From: Nitrospinota bacterium
Lineage (GTDB): Bacteria; Nitrospinota_A; UBA7883; JACRGQ01
Direction of reading: 5' to 3'
Length of the DNA stretch: 64,000 nucleotides
NCBI GenBank assembly: GCA_029881495.1
Contig: JAOUMJ010000006.1
Span: forward strand, 1 to 64,000
This document shows positions 36,099-45,693 of the stretch, in pieces. Below the pieces are notes generated by a model that searched no databases, was not told the DNA's origin, and saw nothing but the letters and a program-made list of their open reading frames with translations. Numbering within the stretch: position 1 is the stretch's first letter; the number at the start of each line of letters is the position of its first letter. The position numbers and the translations under genes are program-made.

Positions 36099-38003
36099 AT
36101 GAGGTGGAAAGTTTTATTCGGAATTCTCGCTGTAGTGTCGCTTGTCGTCATCTTCTATACATTTTTCCTGGACAGTTATGCGAAAGCCAAGATAATCGAC
36201 GCTGTAAGCTCCGTGACCAGATCGAAGGTCGAGATAGACAACCTCTACATAGATATCAGGAAACAATCCGTTACCATTTCGGGATTCCATGTCGCCGATC
36301 CGAAGGATCCGTGGAAAAACATGTTCGAAATTAAATCCGCAAGTTTCGACTTCTCGCTCGGCGACGCGCTCATGGGGCATTTCGTAATTGATAATCTTTC
36401 GGCGGACACTCCTCAATGGGGAACAAAACGCGAAACATGGGGCGGCCTGAAAAAAAAGGAAACCTCTGAAAAGGAAGAGAAACCGAAAAAGGGTATTGAG
36501 TGGAAAAAATACATGCCGAGCTTCGATTTTGTAAAAGATTTCGACTTTCAGAAGCTCGCCAAGCTTGAGGATATGGAGTCGGTTAAGAAGCTCGAAGCAT
36601 CCAAAAAACTCTTTGGCGACAAAGGGGCCGATTGGAAGAAACTGACCGGCGAATACGAAACCGAACTGAAACTCCTTGCCGCCGGGCTGGCCGGGGGTGC
36701 CGTCCTTGCCATTGCAAACAGGGAGAAGCTGGATGCAGAGCTGGAAAAGGTAAAAGACTTTAAAAGCAAAATAGAAAAAGCACGGGATGACATTAAGAAG
36801 GATATTGCAGAAGCGGCCAAGATAAAGGATATCGTTGCCGACCTTCGCGATTCCGATATTAAGGGTGCCGTAAAAAAAGCGGGACTTGGCGGCGACGGAG
36901 AAGGGGGCATCACCCAAAAGATTTTGGCCGAACCGGTAAAGGAAAAGATCTCCGGAAATGCGAACATACTAAAGGATCTGACCCTCAACCTGATAGGGAT
37001 CCAGGAAGGGCCACAGCATATGGAAGGGACAACCGTGCAGTTCCCTCTTTACAATCCCCTCCCCGCCTTCTACATGAAAAAGGCGTCATTTAAGATGTTC
37101 GCCGACAGGAAGGAGGGGAACTGGTTTTCAGGCTCCATAAGCGACGTCTCCTCCGATCAGGACATCACCAAAAAACCGGCCTCGATGAATATTGCGTTCG
37201 GCTCGCAGGATATGCCGGGAGTGACCTTCGACGTAAACGGCAAATCGTATTTCCAGAAGGATAGAAAAGAGTACGACGTGACATTCGACGCCAAGGGGAT
37301 CGAAACCTCCTCCGTGCAGGAAGCGCTCGGCCCCGACTCACCCGTTGAGATAACCGGTGGCTCGGTAAAGGCATCCGGCTCCTTCAACTTCAAAGACGAT
37401 ATCGTAAGGAGCGATTTCAACGTTATCATGAGCAACATAAAGACCTCCGCCAGAAAAGATGCGATTGGCGGCCTCGACGCCGGTGTATTAAGGGTGCTCG
37501 ACAAATCGCTCTCCTCCGTTACCTACATCAACCTCAAAGGGAAAGCGGAAGGGAAGATCGACGACCTGAAAGTGAGCATCACATCTGACCTCGACAAGAT
37601 TCTCCAGAAAGTGGCCGATGACGCCGTAAGCGAAGCGAAAGCGGAGATAGAAAGGAAAATAAGGGAGGAACTTGAACGTGAAATAGGGAAACGCCTCCCC
37701 GAGGTTACCGCGATGCTCATCGACGAGAACGGCAAGCTGAAAAACATCGACGAAGAAGTTACAAAGATCAAGAAAGACCTTGAAAGTGAAATAAAGAAAT
37801 ATGAAAAACTCGCGAAAGAGGAGCTTGAAAAGAAAAAGAAAGAGGCAAAAGAAGAACTGAATAAAGCCAAAAAAGTCGTGAAAGAAAAGAAGGAAGAAGT
37901 GAAAACAACCGCCCAGGAGACGAAGAAAAAAGCGGATGACACCGCTGACAAGGCAAAGGAGCTTCAAAAGAAAGCAAAAGACCTCAAGCTGCCAAAATTT
38001 TAA
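36099..38003 (+). CDS. TIGR03545 family protein (AsmA-like, coiled-coil ends)
   Basis: 634 residues. One N-terminal membrane helix (about 4-24) anchors a large soluble part resembling AsmA/DUF748-type lipid-transfer architecture: a conserved NLYIDIRKQSVTISGFHVADPKDPWKNMFEI segment and a beta region at about 300-500. Long coiled coils lie at about 200-270 and 540-634, ending in lysine-rich repeats. ATG follows the previous stop with no gap. Probably periplasmic, working with the TIGR03546 protein; a role in envelope lipid or lipoprotein transport is inference. Confidence 0.8.
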   Translation: MRWKVLFGILAVVSLVVIFYTFFLDSYAKAKIIDAVSSVTRSKVEIDNLYIDIRKQSVTISGFHVADPKDPWKNMFEIKSASFDFSLGDALMGHFVIDNLSADTPQWGTKRETWGGLKKKETSEKEEKPKKGIEWKKYMPSFDFVKDFDFQKLAKLEDMESVKKLEASKKLFGDKGADWKKLTGEYETELKLLAAGLAGGAVLAIANREKLDAELEKVKDFKSKIEKARDDIKKDIAEAAKIKDIVADLRDSDIKGAVKKAGLGGDGEGGITQKILAEPVKEKISGNANILKDLTLNLIGIQEGPQHMEGTTVQFPLYNPLPAFYMKKASFKMFADRKEGNWFSGSISDVSSDQDITKKPASMNIAFGSQDMPGVTFDVNGKSYFQKDRKEYDVTFDAKGIETSSVQEALGPDSPVEITGGSVKASGSFNFKDDIVRSDFNVIMSNIKTSARKDAIGGLDAGVLRVLDKSLSSVTYINLKGKAEGKIDDLKVSITSDLDKILQKVADDAVSEAKAEIERKIREELEREIGKRLPEVTAMLIDENGKLKNIDEEVTKIKKDLESEIKKYEKLAKEELEKKKKEAKEELNKAKKVVKEKKEEVKTTAQETKKKADDTADKAKELQKKAKDLKLPKF

Positions 38004-38018
38004 AAGCCCGTTCGCAAT

Positions 38019-38040
38019 TTACAGCTCGGAGCTGTGTAAA
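38019..38040. terminator. Imperfect palindrome between convergent genes
   Basis: TTTACAGCT and AGCTGTGTAAA can form a stem with a two-base bulge, between the convergent stops at 38003 and 38043. It could end transcription in both directions, though no strong T run follows on either side. Confidence 0.3.
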
Positions 38041-38042
38041 GG

Positions 38043-38762
38043 CTACTTGGTGAGAGCGTAGAAAATGACCGCGGCGGCAGTGGAGACATTCAGCGAATCG
38101 ACCTTCCCCTTTACGTCAATCCGCAATATCCCATCGCACGTTTTCTTTACCAGCGGACGGACGCCGGACTCCTCGGAACCGAGGACGACCGCCATCGGGT
38201 AGCGCGGAGCAAAAGACGAAAGATTTTCCTCCCCATCAGCATCTGCTGATACAACATAAAAACCGTTCTCCTTCAGCTCTTCGATTGTTCGCGCGATATT
38301 CGTAACCCGGCAGAAATCGAGATACTCCGTCGCCCCTGCCGAAGTTTTTACCACTGTGGAATTTATCTCCGCGCTCCGCTCTTTCGGGAATATGACGCCT
38401 GCCACGCCGAACACCTCCGCCGAGCGGAGTATCGCGCCGAAATTATGCGGATCAACGATCGAATCGAGGACGGCGATGACCGGTTTCTCCCCGGAGCTGG
38501 CGCATTTTGCGATGAAATCATATATATCGAGGAACATTATCGGCGCCACCTCGACAACAACACCTTGATGCACCGCGCCGTCAGCAAGTTTACCCAACTC
38601 CTTTTTTCCTGTCGGCCTGAGCGTCACCTTTCCCGATTTCGCGAGCGTGATAATTTCCGAAAGGCGCTGTTCGCTGTCAGTTGCGTAGTGAAGCGTAAAA
38701 ACGGTGCGTCGTCCGGCGCGAAGCACCTCGCGTACCGGGTGAACACCGTAGACGATTTCCAT
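38043..38762 (-). CDS. rlmB: 23S rRNA (guanosine-2'-O)-methyltransferase RlmB-like (SpoU)
   Basis: 239 residues. N-terminal substrate-binding domain (EIVYGVHPVREVLRAG...), then a SPOUT knot with DSIVDPHNFGAILRSA (motif 1), VVLGSEESGVRPL (motif 2) and VDSLNVSTAAAVIFYAL (motif 3). Methylates G2251 of 23S rRNA in E. coli; the family assignment is sure, the exact target is likely. Starts next to the cysS stop, part of the ispF-gltX-cysS-rlmB run. Confidence 0.9.
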   Translation of the reverse strand: MEIVYGVHPVREVLRAGRRTVFTLHYATDSEQRLSEIITLAKSGKVTLRPTGKKELGKLADGAVHQGVVVEVAPIMFLDIYDFIAKCASSGEKPVIAVLDSIVDPHNFGAILRSAEVFGVAGVIFPKERSAEINSTVVKTSAGATEYLDFCRVTNIARTIEELKENGFYVVSADADGEENLSSFAPRYPMAVVLGSEESGVRPLVKKTCDGILRIDVKGKVDSLNVSTAAAVIFYALTK

Positions 38763-40199
38763 CTAAACCTTGACGGTCCAGGTGGTCCCGGTCGGAGAAT
38801 CGTTCAATACTATTCCTTTCGATGCAAGTTCGTCCCTGATATTGTCGGACTTGTGGAAATTCTTTTCCACGCGCGCCTCGTTCCGCTTTTCTATCAGATC
38901 CAAAACCTCGTCGGCCCCCATACCTATGGAGGCAAGATGTTTCTCCTTGAGCGATTCCAGGAACTCCTTCGGATCGCGGTTTAGAACGCCAAGCAATCCG
39001 CAGATCTTCTTGAAAAATGCGAGTTCGGAGGCAAGTTTTGCCGCCCCTTCCCTGTTCTTCTTTTTGAATCCGTCACAAAGGCGGTTCACGTTTCCGTCTG
39101 CTTCATTCAACAACGCTATAACTGCGGCGGAATTGAAATCATCCTCGATAGCGCTTTTCAATTTTTCGGAATAATCATCAGGGATACCTGCCTCGGCATC
39201 AAGGTCTTCCAGTAGCGATTCCGCGCGCGCGGATGCGGAGTAGAAACGGGATATCGTCCTCTCTGCTTCAGCAAGGTACGGATCGGCAAAATCTATCGGC
39301 GAGCGGTAGTGAGTGGAGAGAAGGTAATACCTTACTGCTTCCGGATCGAATTTTGAAATTACATCCTTTATCGTGAAAAAATTCCCCAGCGACTTGCTCA
39401 TCTTCTCCTTGTTGATGTTCACAAAACCGTTATGCATCCAGTAATTCACCGGAGCGCACCCCGATGCGCCGTGGGACTGCGCAATTTCGTTTTCATGATG
39501 CGGGAAAACAAGATCCTTCCCTCCGCCATGAATGTCGAATGTCTTCCCAAGGAGATCGCGGCCCATGGCGGAACATTCGATGTGCCACCCCGGTCTCCCC
39601 TCTCCCCACGGCGAAGGCCATTTCGGCTCACCGGGTTTCGCTTTTTTCCAGAGGGCGAAGTCGAGCGGATCGCGTTTCGCTTCATTAACCTCCACCCGCG
39701 CCCCTTCCTCCAGTTCGTCAAGATTCCTCTTCGAGAGAGCGCCGTAATGGGGAAAATCGCGCACTGAAAAGAAAACATCCCCTTCAGATTCGTATGCCAG
39801 CTTCCTGGCGACAAGCTCTTCTATCAGCTTTATCATCTGAGGGATGTAGAGCGTAGCCCTGGGCTCGCCGTTTGGGCGCTGAAGATATAGAGCGTCCATA
39901 TCCTCATAGAACGCCTTGATGTTTTCCGCGACAAGTTCGTCGCATGAAATACCACGTTCGTTAGCACGGTTGATTATCTTGTCATCCACATCGGTGAAGT
40001 TCCTTATATAAGTCACGTCGTAACCGAGGTGTTTGAGCGAACGAAAAACAAAATCGAAGGCGACCCCGGCGCGCGCGTGGCCGATATGGCACCTGTCGTA
40101 CACGGTAACTCCGCATACGTACATCTTAACCTTCCCCTCCTCAAGCGGAAGAAAATCCTCCTTCTTCCCGGTGAGCGTATTGAAAATCCTGAGCCCCAT
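38763..40199 (-). CDS. cysS: Cysteinyl-tRNA synthetase
   Basis: Class I synthetase, 478 residues. HIGH motif at 38-41 (CHIGHARAG), zinc cysteine C29, KMSKSLGNFF near residue 267, and a C-terminal DALR anticodon region with RNEARVEKNFHKSDNIRDEL at about 440-460. Its ATG overlaps the gltX stop by one base. ispF is two genes upstream, an arrangement seen in many genomes. Confidence 0.96.
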   Translation of the reverse strand: MGLRIFNTLTGKKEDFLPLEEGKVKMYVCGVTVYDRCHIGHARAGVAFDFVFRSLKHLGYDVTYIRNFTDVDDKIINRANERGISCDELVAENIKAFYEDMDALYLQRPNGEPRATLYIPQMIKLIEELVARKLAYESEGDVFFSVRDFPHYGALSKRNLDELEEGARVEVNEAKRDPLDFALWKKAKPGEPKWPSPWGEGRPGWHIECSAMGRDLLGKTFDIHGGGKDLVFPHHENEIAQSHGASGCAPVNYWMHNGFVNINKEKMSKSLGNFFTIKDVISKFDPEAVRYYLLSTHYRSPIDFADPYLAEAERTISRFYSASARAESLLEDLDAEAGIPDDYSEKLKSAIEDDFNSAAVIALLNEADGNVNRLCDGFKKKNREGAAKLASELAFFKKICGLLGVLNRDPKEFLESLKEKHLASIGMGADEVLDLIEKRNEARVEKNFHKSDNIRDELASKGIVLNDSPTGTTWTVKV

Positions 40200-41623
40200 T
40201 ACTTCAGGAGCCCCAGCAAAGTGTTTGTTCGCATCAACCTCTCCTCCACAGGGAGCCAGTCATAAACATGCTTCAACTCCGGCCCCCCCAGCCGCCCGGT
40301 AAGCGCGACCCTGAGCGGCATGAAGAGTTTTTTACCGGAAATCCCGGTATTGTCCTTTATCTGTTTTGTCACTTCGCCAAAATCCTCATTCGTCAAAAAT
40401 TTTAGAAATGAGTTTAACACTTCTTTGACCGGAAATTGCGAAACTTCCTTCAGGGCGCTGTCGTCCATGATGTAGTCGAAAAAAATCGATAACTGGCTGT
40501 CGAGATCAGCAAGGGTTTCAAGATTCTCCTTTACCGCGTTGATGAGGAAATGTTTCTTTTCCGTAGAGAGGTTCTTGAAATAGAGCTTGTTCTTTACTAT
40601 GAAGGAACTCCCCGCCCTTAGTATCGCTTCGGGCGCTGCGTTCCTCAATTTCCGCGCGTTGAGCCATCGCAGTTTCGTAATATCATATTTTGCGGGTCGA
40701 ACCGCGACGCGGCTTAGGGAAAACTTCCTGATTATATCCTTCGTTTCCATATCCTCTTCGCCGTCTTCCGGATTCCAGCCAATAAGTGAAAGGAAATTGA
40801 GAACGGCGTCCGGCATGAATCCTCCATCCATCAGTTCCAAAAAGGATGCTCCAGCGTCTCTCTTCGAGAGTTTTTTTCCTTCATCGGAAAGTATAAGGGG
40901 GAGATGGGCGAACGACGGCGGGTTATGGCCAATGGAGTTCATCACAAGTATCTGCCTTGGCGTGTTGCTTATATGGTCCTCGCCCCTTATCACATGTGAA
41001 ATTTTCATCATGGAGTCGTCAACTCCGGCGGCAAAATTATAGGTCACCCCTCCCGTGGAGCGTTTGACTATAAAGTCCCCGACGAGGTTCAGGTTCACCT
41101 TTATCTCACCCCGCACAAGGTCGGTGTAGGTCAGCATGTCACCCTCCACCTTGAAGCGGAGCGCGTATGGCTCGTTCTTCATCTTTTCCATACCTTCTTT
41201 GCTCCCGATCTTTCGGCACCTCCCCGTATAGACCGGCGGAAGAGACCTTCTTTCAAAATCGGCTTTATCCTTCGCGAGCAGTTCCTCACTGCAGAAGCAT
41301 GGATATATCTTTCCTTCATTAAAAAGCTGTTCCAGCACCTTTTTGTATAGTGCTTTGTGTTGCGACTGGTAATAGGGTCCTTCGTCCCAATTGATGCCAA
41401 GCCACTCAAGCGCCTCTACGGTCTGTTCCGCGTATTCGGGCTTGCTCCTTTCAGCATCGGTATCCTCTATCCTGATGATAAACTCGCCGCCGGTATTGCG
41501 CGCGAATAGCCAGTTGAATATTGCCGTTCTGATATTTCCGGCGTGAACAGGACCGGTAGGGGATGGCGCAAACCTGACCCTTATGCCGGATCTCCCTTTT
41601 TTGGCGCCGGCGGGATACTCCAT
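40199..41623 (-). CDS. gltX: Glutamyl-tRNA synthetase
   Basis: Start taken at ATG 41623 (MEYPAGAKKGRSGIRVRFAPSPTGPVHAGN); a frame upstream to 41746 overlaps ispF and gives arginine-rich non-homologous residues. 474 residues. The class I HIGH equivalent is PVHAG, and KLSKRDAG is the KMSKS loop. Zinc cysteines are suggested by PCFCSEELL. It charges tRNA-Glu, and possibly tRNA-Gln if the organism uses amidation. Located between ispF and cysS. Confidence 0.93.
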   Translation of the reverse strand: MEYPAGAKKGRSGIRVRFAPSPTGPVHAGNIRTAIFNWLFARNTGGEFIIRIEDTDAERSKPEYAEQTVEALEWLGINWDEGPYYQSQHKALYKKVLEQLFNEGKIYPCFCSEELLAKDKADFERRSLPPVYTGRCRKIGSKEGMEKMKNEPYALRFKVEGDMLTYTDLVRGEIKVNLNLVGDFIVKRSTGGVTYNFAAGVDDSMMKISHVIRGEDHISNTPRQILVMNSIGHNPPSFAHLPLILSDEGKKLSKRDAGASFLELMDGGFMPDAVLNFLSLIGWNPEDGEEDMETKDIIRKFSLSRVAVRPAKYDITKLRWLNARKLRNAAPEAILRAGSSFIVKNKLYFKNLSTEKKHFLINAVKENLETLADLDSQLSIFFDYIMDDSALKEVSQFPVKEVLNSFLKFLTNEDFGEVTKQIKDNTGISGKKLFMPLRVALTGRLGGPELKHVYDWLPVEERLMRTNTLLGLLK

Positions 41624-41627
41624 TACC

Positions 41628-42128
41628 TCAATCCCTCTCCCCGGCAACAGGCGTAAGGAGCGCAACTGCCATTGCGGCAATCCCCTCCCCCCTGCCGGTA
41701 AACCCAAGACCTTCTGTTGTTGTGGCCTTGACGCTGACAAGTTCAATGCCGATACCTGCGGAAGTAGCTATCGTCTCCCTTATCTTTTCTCTGTATGGGA
41801 TTAACTTCGGCTCTTCGGCTATTACTGTGCAGTCGAGGTTCCCTATTGCATAACCTTTCTCTCGGACCATTGAAACAACACTCTTTAGGAGTTCTACGGA
41901 AGATATTCCTTTATATTTGTTGTCGGTAGGGGGGAAGTGAACCCCTATATCCCCAAGTGCAAGCGCGCCGAGAAGCGCGTCGCAGATAGCGTGCAGAAGC
42001 ACATCGGCATCGCTATGCCCCTCCAGTCCGAGGGGATGAGGTATCTTCACCCCGCCTAGATACAGGTCCCTCCCCTTTGCGAAGCGATGAACGTCAAAAC
42101 CTGAACCTGTTCTCATTATGAATGACAT
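41628..42128 (-). CDS. ispF: 2-C-methyl-D-erythritol 2,4-cyclodiphosphate synthase
   Basis: 166 residues. The zinc site is D12-x-H14 (SGFDVHRF) with the histidine of GHSDADVLLHAICDALLGA; the CDP site is KATTTEGLGFTGRGEGIAA near the C-terminus. It makes the cyclic diphosphate of the MEP isoprenoid pathway. ispD is not in this window. First gene of the ispF-gltX-cysS-rlmB run. Confidence 0.96.
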   Translation of the reverse strand: MSFIMRTGSGFDVHRFAKGRDLYLGGVKIPHPLGLEGHSDADVLLHAICDALLGALALGDIGVHFPPTDNKYKGISSVELLKSVVSMVREKGYAIGNLDCTVIAEEPKLIPYREKIRETIATSAGIGIELVSVKATTTEGLGFTGRGEGIAAMAVALLTPVAGERD

Positions 42129-42233
42129 GATAGAACGTAACCGGAGAGCAAAACAATATACTTATTATCGGTAAATTATTTATTTCAACTCCGATTAAAA
42201 ACGAGACCGAGGGGGAAGAAGGCGGGTGAGTTG

Positions 42234-43085
42234 TTATGCGGCTGTATTGAGCAGAGAACCGATAAGCGTCTGCTGGGATTTCAAAACCTCCTGCAGAGTT
42301 TTTATACCTGCGCCGAAAAGAGCTTCATTCCTGGCGAGGCTTGAGGTCTCCTCCGCGTAGTCAAGTCCCCTTATCTGCCCTTCAGCCGCGGCAAGATTTT
42401 CCCTGTTCACCGCGAGATTGCTGATAGTGCTATCAAGCCTGTTTCCCAAAGCGCCGATGTTTGCGCGGCTTTGAGACACCTGCCCTATCGCGCTATCAAG
42501 CGCGTTCATGGCGACCCTTGCGTTCTGCGGATTGTCTAGATTCGCGCCCGACAGACCCATTGACTGCGTCGTGGCAGGTTCAACTGTCGCTACGCCTATC
42601 CTGTTGCTTTCTCCTCCGTCCGCGCCCGCCTGAATCGCCATCTGCTGAACGGCTCCGGTTCCCATCTCCCCAGTGAGGAGTTTCTGTCCGTTAAACTCGG
42701 TATTTCCTGCTGTCCTGTCGATCTCCTGCATTATCTGGCTGAATTCGTTATTTATGGTTTCGCGCTGTTGGGGCGAAAGAGTGCCGTTGCTTGCCTGAAC
42801 CGCCAGTTCCTTTCCGCGAATAAGCATATCGCTTATCTGTGAGAGCCCCCCTTCGGCAGTGCGCAACATCGCGGAACCTTCGCTTACGTTCCTGACAGCC
42901 TGGTCAAGACCCCGTACCCGGGAACTCATCATCTCGGCAACGGATAGGCCAGCCGCATCGTCTGCGGCCTTGTTTATCCTTCTGCCAGATGAGAGCTTGT
43001 TGAAATTTTCGCTCAGGGAACGGTTAATCTTGACAAGACCGCTCTGTGCGCTGTTCCCTGCCTGAGCTAGATCTGATAGTGGCAT
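42234..43085 (-). CDS. fliC: Flagellin
   Basis: 283 residues. It has the conserved N-terminal D0/D1 (LSENFNKLSSGRRINKAADDAAGLSVAEMM) and C-terminal D1/D0 (NLDNPQNARVAMNALDSAIGQVSQSRANIGALGNRL..., ending LLNTAA), joined by a very short middle, so surface domains D2/D3 are essentially absent. ATG at 43085 with a weak GGGA site. The next genes on the same strand are glycosyltransferases and a Maf-like protein, so the filament is probably glycosylated at exposed Ser/Thr. Confidence 0.92.
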   Translation of the reverse strand: MPLSDLAQAGNSAQSGLVKINRSLSENFNKLSSGRRINKAADDAAGLSVAEMMSSRVRGLDQAVRNVSEGSAMLRTAEGGLSQISDMLIRGKELAVQASNGTLSPQQRETINNEFSQIMQEIDRTAGNTEFNGQKLLTGEMGTGAVQQMAIQAGADGGESNRIGVATVEPATTQSMGLSGANLDNPQNARVAMNALDSAIGQVSQSRANIGALGNRLDSTISNLAVNRENLAAAEGQIRGLDYAEETSSLARNEALFGAGIKTLQEVLKSQQTLIGSLLNTAA

Positions 43086-43322
43086 AATTTTATTCCCATT
43101 AATGATATTTATCCAACATCATTATACAACAGACCCAAATTAAAATACAGAGCACCCCGGAACTAGCGCACAACCGGAAACCGGAAAGTAACGCATAAAT
43201 AATTTTCGCTATAAACTATTGAATTAAATATGGATACAGGAGAAACACCGTCATATCGATAGGAGGAATGTACGGCGTTATAACAACTCCTCGATGAAAT
43301 CGAAGGAAAGAAGCAAGGATAA
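43086..43322. promoter_or_regulatory. Flagellin upstream region
   Basis: 237 bases without a gene. On the minus strand TATAAT occurs at 43121-43126, 36 bases before the flagellin ATG, but no convincing -35 box at 16-18 bases. No clear sigma-28 (TAAA, GCCGATAA) or sigma-54 (GGCAC, TTGC) site was found. A transcription start here is possible but unproved. Confidence 0.25.
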
Positions 43323-44000
43323 CTAATTGTTTTTCTTGACTATAATCTCACATAAAACCGGAATGATCTCTTTCCAGTCTGAAATTATCGGTACCAGCTC
43401 GTATTCCAAAACGTCGGCCATACCGACCCAGTCACGATTTTTCTGCACCTCGTGAATCGATGCAAACACATTCAGTAGCGCTTCCTCTCTTTTACTTACC
43501 GGGGAGGAACTATGAGTTATTTCAGAAAAATCCATATTATTCAACACTTTGACTTTTGAAAGTATTTCAACGAAAGTTTGCAGGGCTTCAACCACCTGAA
43601 GAAAGTGCTGGTTTGCCACCGATTCATCCTCCAGCCGGAATTTATCAGCGCTCTCCTCAACCAGTTGCGATATTGAAGCGAGAAAATCATCCACTTTATT
43701 GAGGGTTCTCAGCGAAACAGTGACCGGCGTATCAGTCGATATGGAAATTGAATCAACTTCCGAGAGCTGTTTTCCCAGTATCACATCCTGTTTGCGGTCT
43801 TCAACTACTTCCCCGTCTATCTCCATTTTTGAGATAAACTCTTTTTGTGAAAACTTCTCAAGTCTTACCTTTTCGAGAAGGTCGCCGACTGTCGAAAGTC
43901 CGGCAGTTGATATCTCAACACCTTCACCGTTCAATAACAAATCCAAATTATAACTCCCGTCTTCAATCTCTTCTGCATACCCTATCATGCTGATGTTCAT
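43323..44000 (-). CDS. Protein of unknown function in the flagellin locus
   Basis: 225 residues, soluble, no signal. Residues 1-95 look like a small beta-grasp type domain (SYNLDLLLNGEGVEISTAG..., DGEVVEDRKQDVILGKQLSE); the rest is helical and acidic, ending in a lysine tail. It starts just after the GT9 stop and lies between the glycosyltransferases and flagellin, so a chaperone or modification role for flagellin is plausible. I do not recognise the family. Confidence 0.6.
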   Translation of the reverse strand: MNISMIGYAEEIEDGSYNLDLLLNGEGVEISTAGLSTVGDLLEKVRLEKFSQKEFISKMEIDGEVVEDRKQDVILGKQLSEVDSISISTDTPVTVSLRTLNKVDDFLASISQLVEESADKFRLEDESVANQHFLQVVEALQTFVEILSKVKVLNNMDFSEITHSSSPVSKREEALLNVFASIHEVQKNRDWVGMADVLEYELVPIISDWKEIIPVLCEIIVKKNN

Positions 44001-44001
44001 T

Positions 44002-45693
44002 CTACAAACTCCCTTTAGCCGTTTCCATTGAGTTATTTTTTCTGCTGTTGTCTCCCCATACTCCGATAATGCGAATCATCCCTGCCGTTCCCAAAAGTAT
44101 CCCCTTGTAGAGTACTTTTGTTTTGGCGAGCATTATTCCGATATCCTTGTCCACAAGGTTTTCCTTGCCGAGCTCGAAAAGACGGGTAAGTGGCCTTAAT
44201 TCGGCGTGCGCGTGACCAAGAATATCGATTTCCCTGTCAACCGCGACGATCTCCTCCCCTTTCTCCTTCACCTTCTCAATCTTCCCCTTTTTAAGATGCG
44301 CTTCCGTATCGGAGATCAGCTTCAATCCCCTGCTTGCCGCATTCGCCAATTTTCGAAATCTTTCCTGCACCTTCCCTGTCCACTCTTCGGCTTTCTCCGG
44401 CGTCCATGCGAGATAGTTTTTATTCAGCTTCTCCAGCCAGTAATTATCCTTTAGACCTCCTACCGCCTGGGAGATGAAGAAATACCTGTACATGAGTGCG
44501 AGAATATTGTGGCTTTGAGGCTCGCATTTTTTCAGCGGCCTGAACCATATGAAGTTTGCCTCGTCAAAATGCGATGCTACAACCACTTTTTCCGGAAAAG
44601 TTGCGGCGTCGATATTCAGATCCGGCCTGTCCTGAAGCTCTTCTATCATCCGCGACGCCTGCGCCACCTCTTCCGGGGTGATCTTTTCCAGACAGGCGTA
44701 GTGTGGACATGTCGTATTGTGGTAACAGGGAAAACATTCCATATCCGGCTGAAGAATAATGTTCCCCTCCGAATATGGGCCGGTCTCCGGGGCGAATGCG
44801 TGAACCAGAAACAGGCCGACGATTTTCGTCCCTGTCGCGGCGGCAATATGCATCGTTCCGGTATCGTTTGTGATAAGAAGCTCGCATCTCCTTACCAGTC
44901 CGATAAGCTCCGCTAGAGTTGTCTCCCCTACCACGTTTATATTCTTCTCCTTCATCATGGAAGATATCTGCCCGCCCAGCTCCTTCTCCGAAGTTGCTCC
45001 GAAAAGAAGCACCTTGGCCCCTCTCTCACTGGCAACAAGGTCCGCCGCTTTAGCAAATTTTTCCGGCGGCCATCGCCTGTCCTTGAGGCTGGCTCCTGCC
45101 TGGATGCCGATAACCCTGTCACCTTCCGATATCCCAAGTTTTTCCAGAAGAGGCGCAATGCTTTTGCCGTCTCCTTTCTCTTCAAGGAGCACCTTTTTGC
45201 CGGACGGCACTACCCCTCCGCCAAGCTGATAAAGGTCGACAAGGTTAAAGCTGTTGTACTTTCTGAACGCCAGGAACGCGGCGAAGTATACGAGCCATGG
45301 ATCGTTGATGATCCGGTATCCTTCGTCCGAAGAGTAAAAGCCGTGCACTTCAGGGATATCAAGCAGTCTGCTGAGCGCGGCGGAAAAGCGGGAGTGGCTC
45401 AGGTTCACCAGGATATCAAAACCGGGAGCCTTCAATTCGTCCACAAGGGTGTCAAGATACCGGTAGACATCTATTATTCTGGTCTCATTTCCATCCTGGG
45501 GGATAAACTGCTGTACGTCGAGAATTTTCAGTTTGTCGATATTGGGGGTGTGCTCGCAGACATCCGCGAATTTAACATTCCCAAGGAGTGTTATCTCGCA
45601 CCCCGGATACTTTTTCTTCAGACCTGCAAGAAGAGGGGTAGTCTGTATAAGGTCCCCCATCCGTGTATGGTTCAGCACCAGTATCTTTTTCAT
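44002..45693 (-). CDS. Glycosyltransferase family 9 (heptosyltransferase-like) with C-terminal extension
   Basis: 563 residues. The N-terminal 340 form a GT9 fold: NHTRMGDLIQTTPLLAGLKKKYPGCEITLLG, IGIQAGASLKDRRWPPEKFAKAADLV and ITNDTGTMHIAAATGTKIVGLF. The last 200 residues are helical and not part of GT9. Start ATG overlaps the previous stop. Normally such enzymes use ADP-heptose, but in flagellar loci they may use other donors. The acceptor is inferred to be flagellin. Confidence 0.85.
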   Translation of the reverse strand: MKKILVLNHTRMGDLIQTTPLLAGLKKKYPGCEITLLGNVKFADVCEHTPNIDKLKILDVQQFIPQDGNETRIIDVYRYLDTLVDELKAPGFDILVNLSHSRFSAALSRLLDIPEVHGFYSSDEGYRIINDPWLVYFAAFLAFRKYNSFNLVDLYQLGGGVVPSGKKVLLEEKGDGKSIAPLLEKLGISEGDRVIGIQAGASLKDRRWPPEKFAKAADLVASERGAKVLLFGATSEKELGGQISSMMKEKNINVVGETTLAELIGLVRRCELLITNDTGTMHIAAATGTKIVGLFLVHAFAPETGPYSEGNIILQPDMECFPCYHNTTCPHYACLEKITPEEVAQASRMIEELQDRPDLNIDAATFPEKVVVASHFDEANFIWFRPLKKCEPQSHNILALMYRYFFISQAVGGLKDNYWLEKLNKNYLAWTPEKAEEWTGKVQERFRKLANAASRGLKLISDTEAHLKKGKIEKVKEKGEEIVAVDREIDILGHAHAELRPLTRLFELGKENLVDKDIGIMLAKTKVLYKGILLGTAGMIRIIGVWGDNSRKNNSMETAKGSL

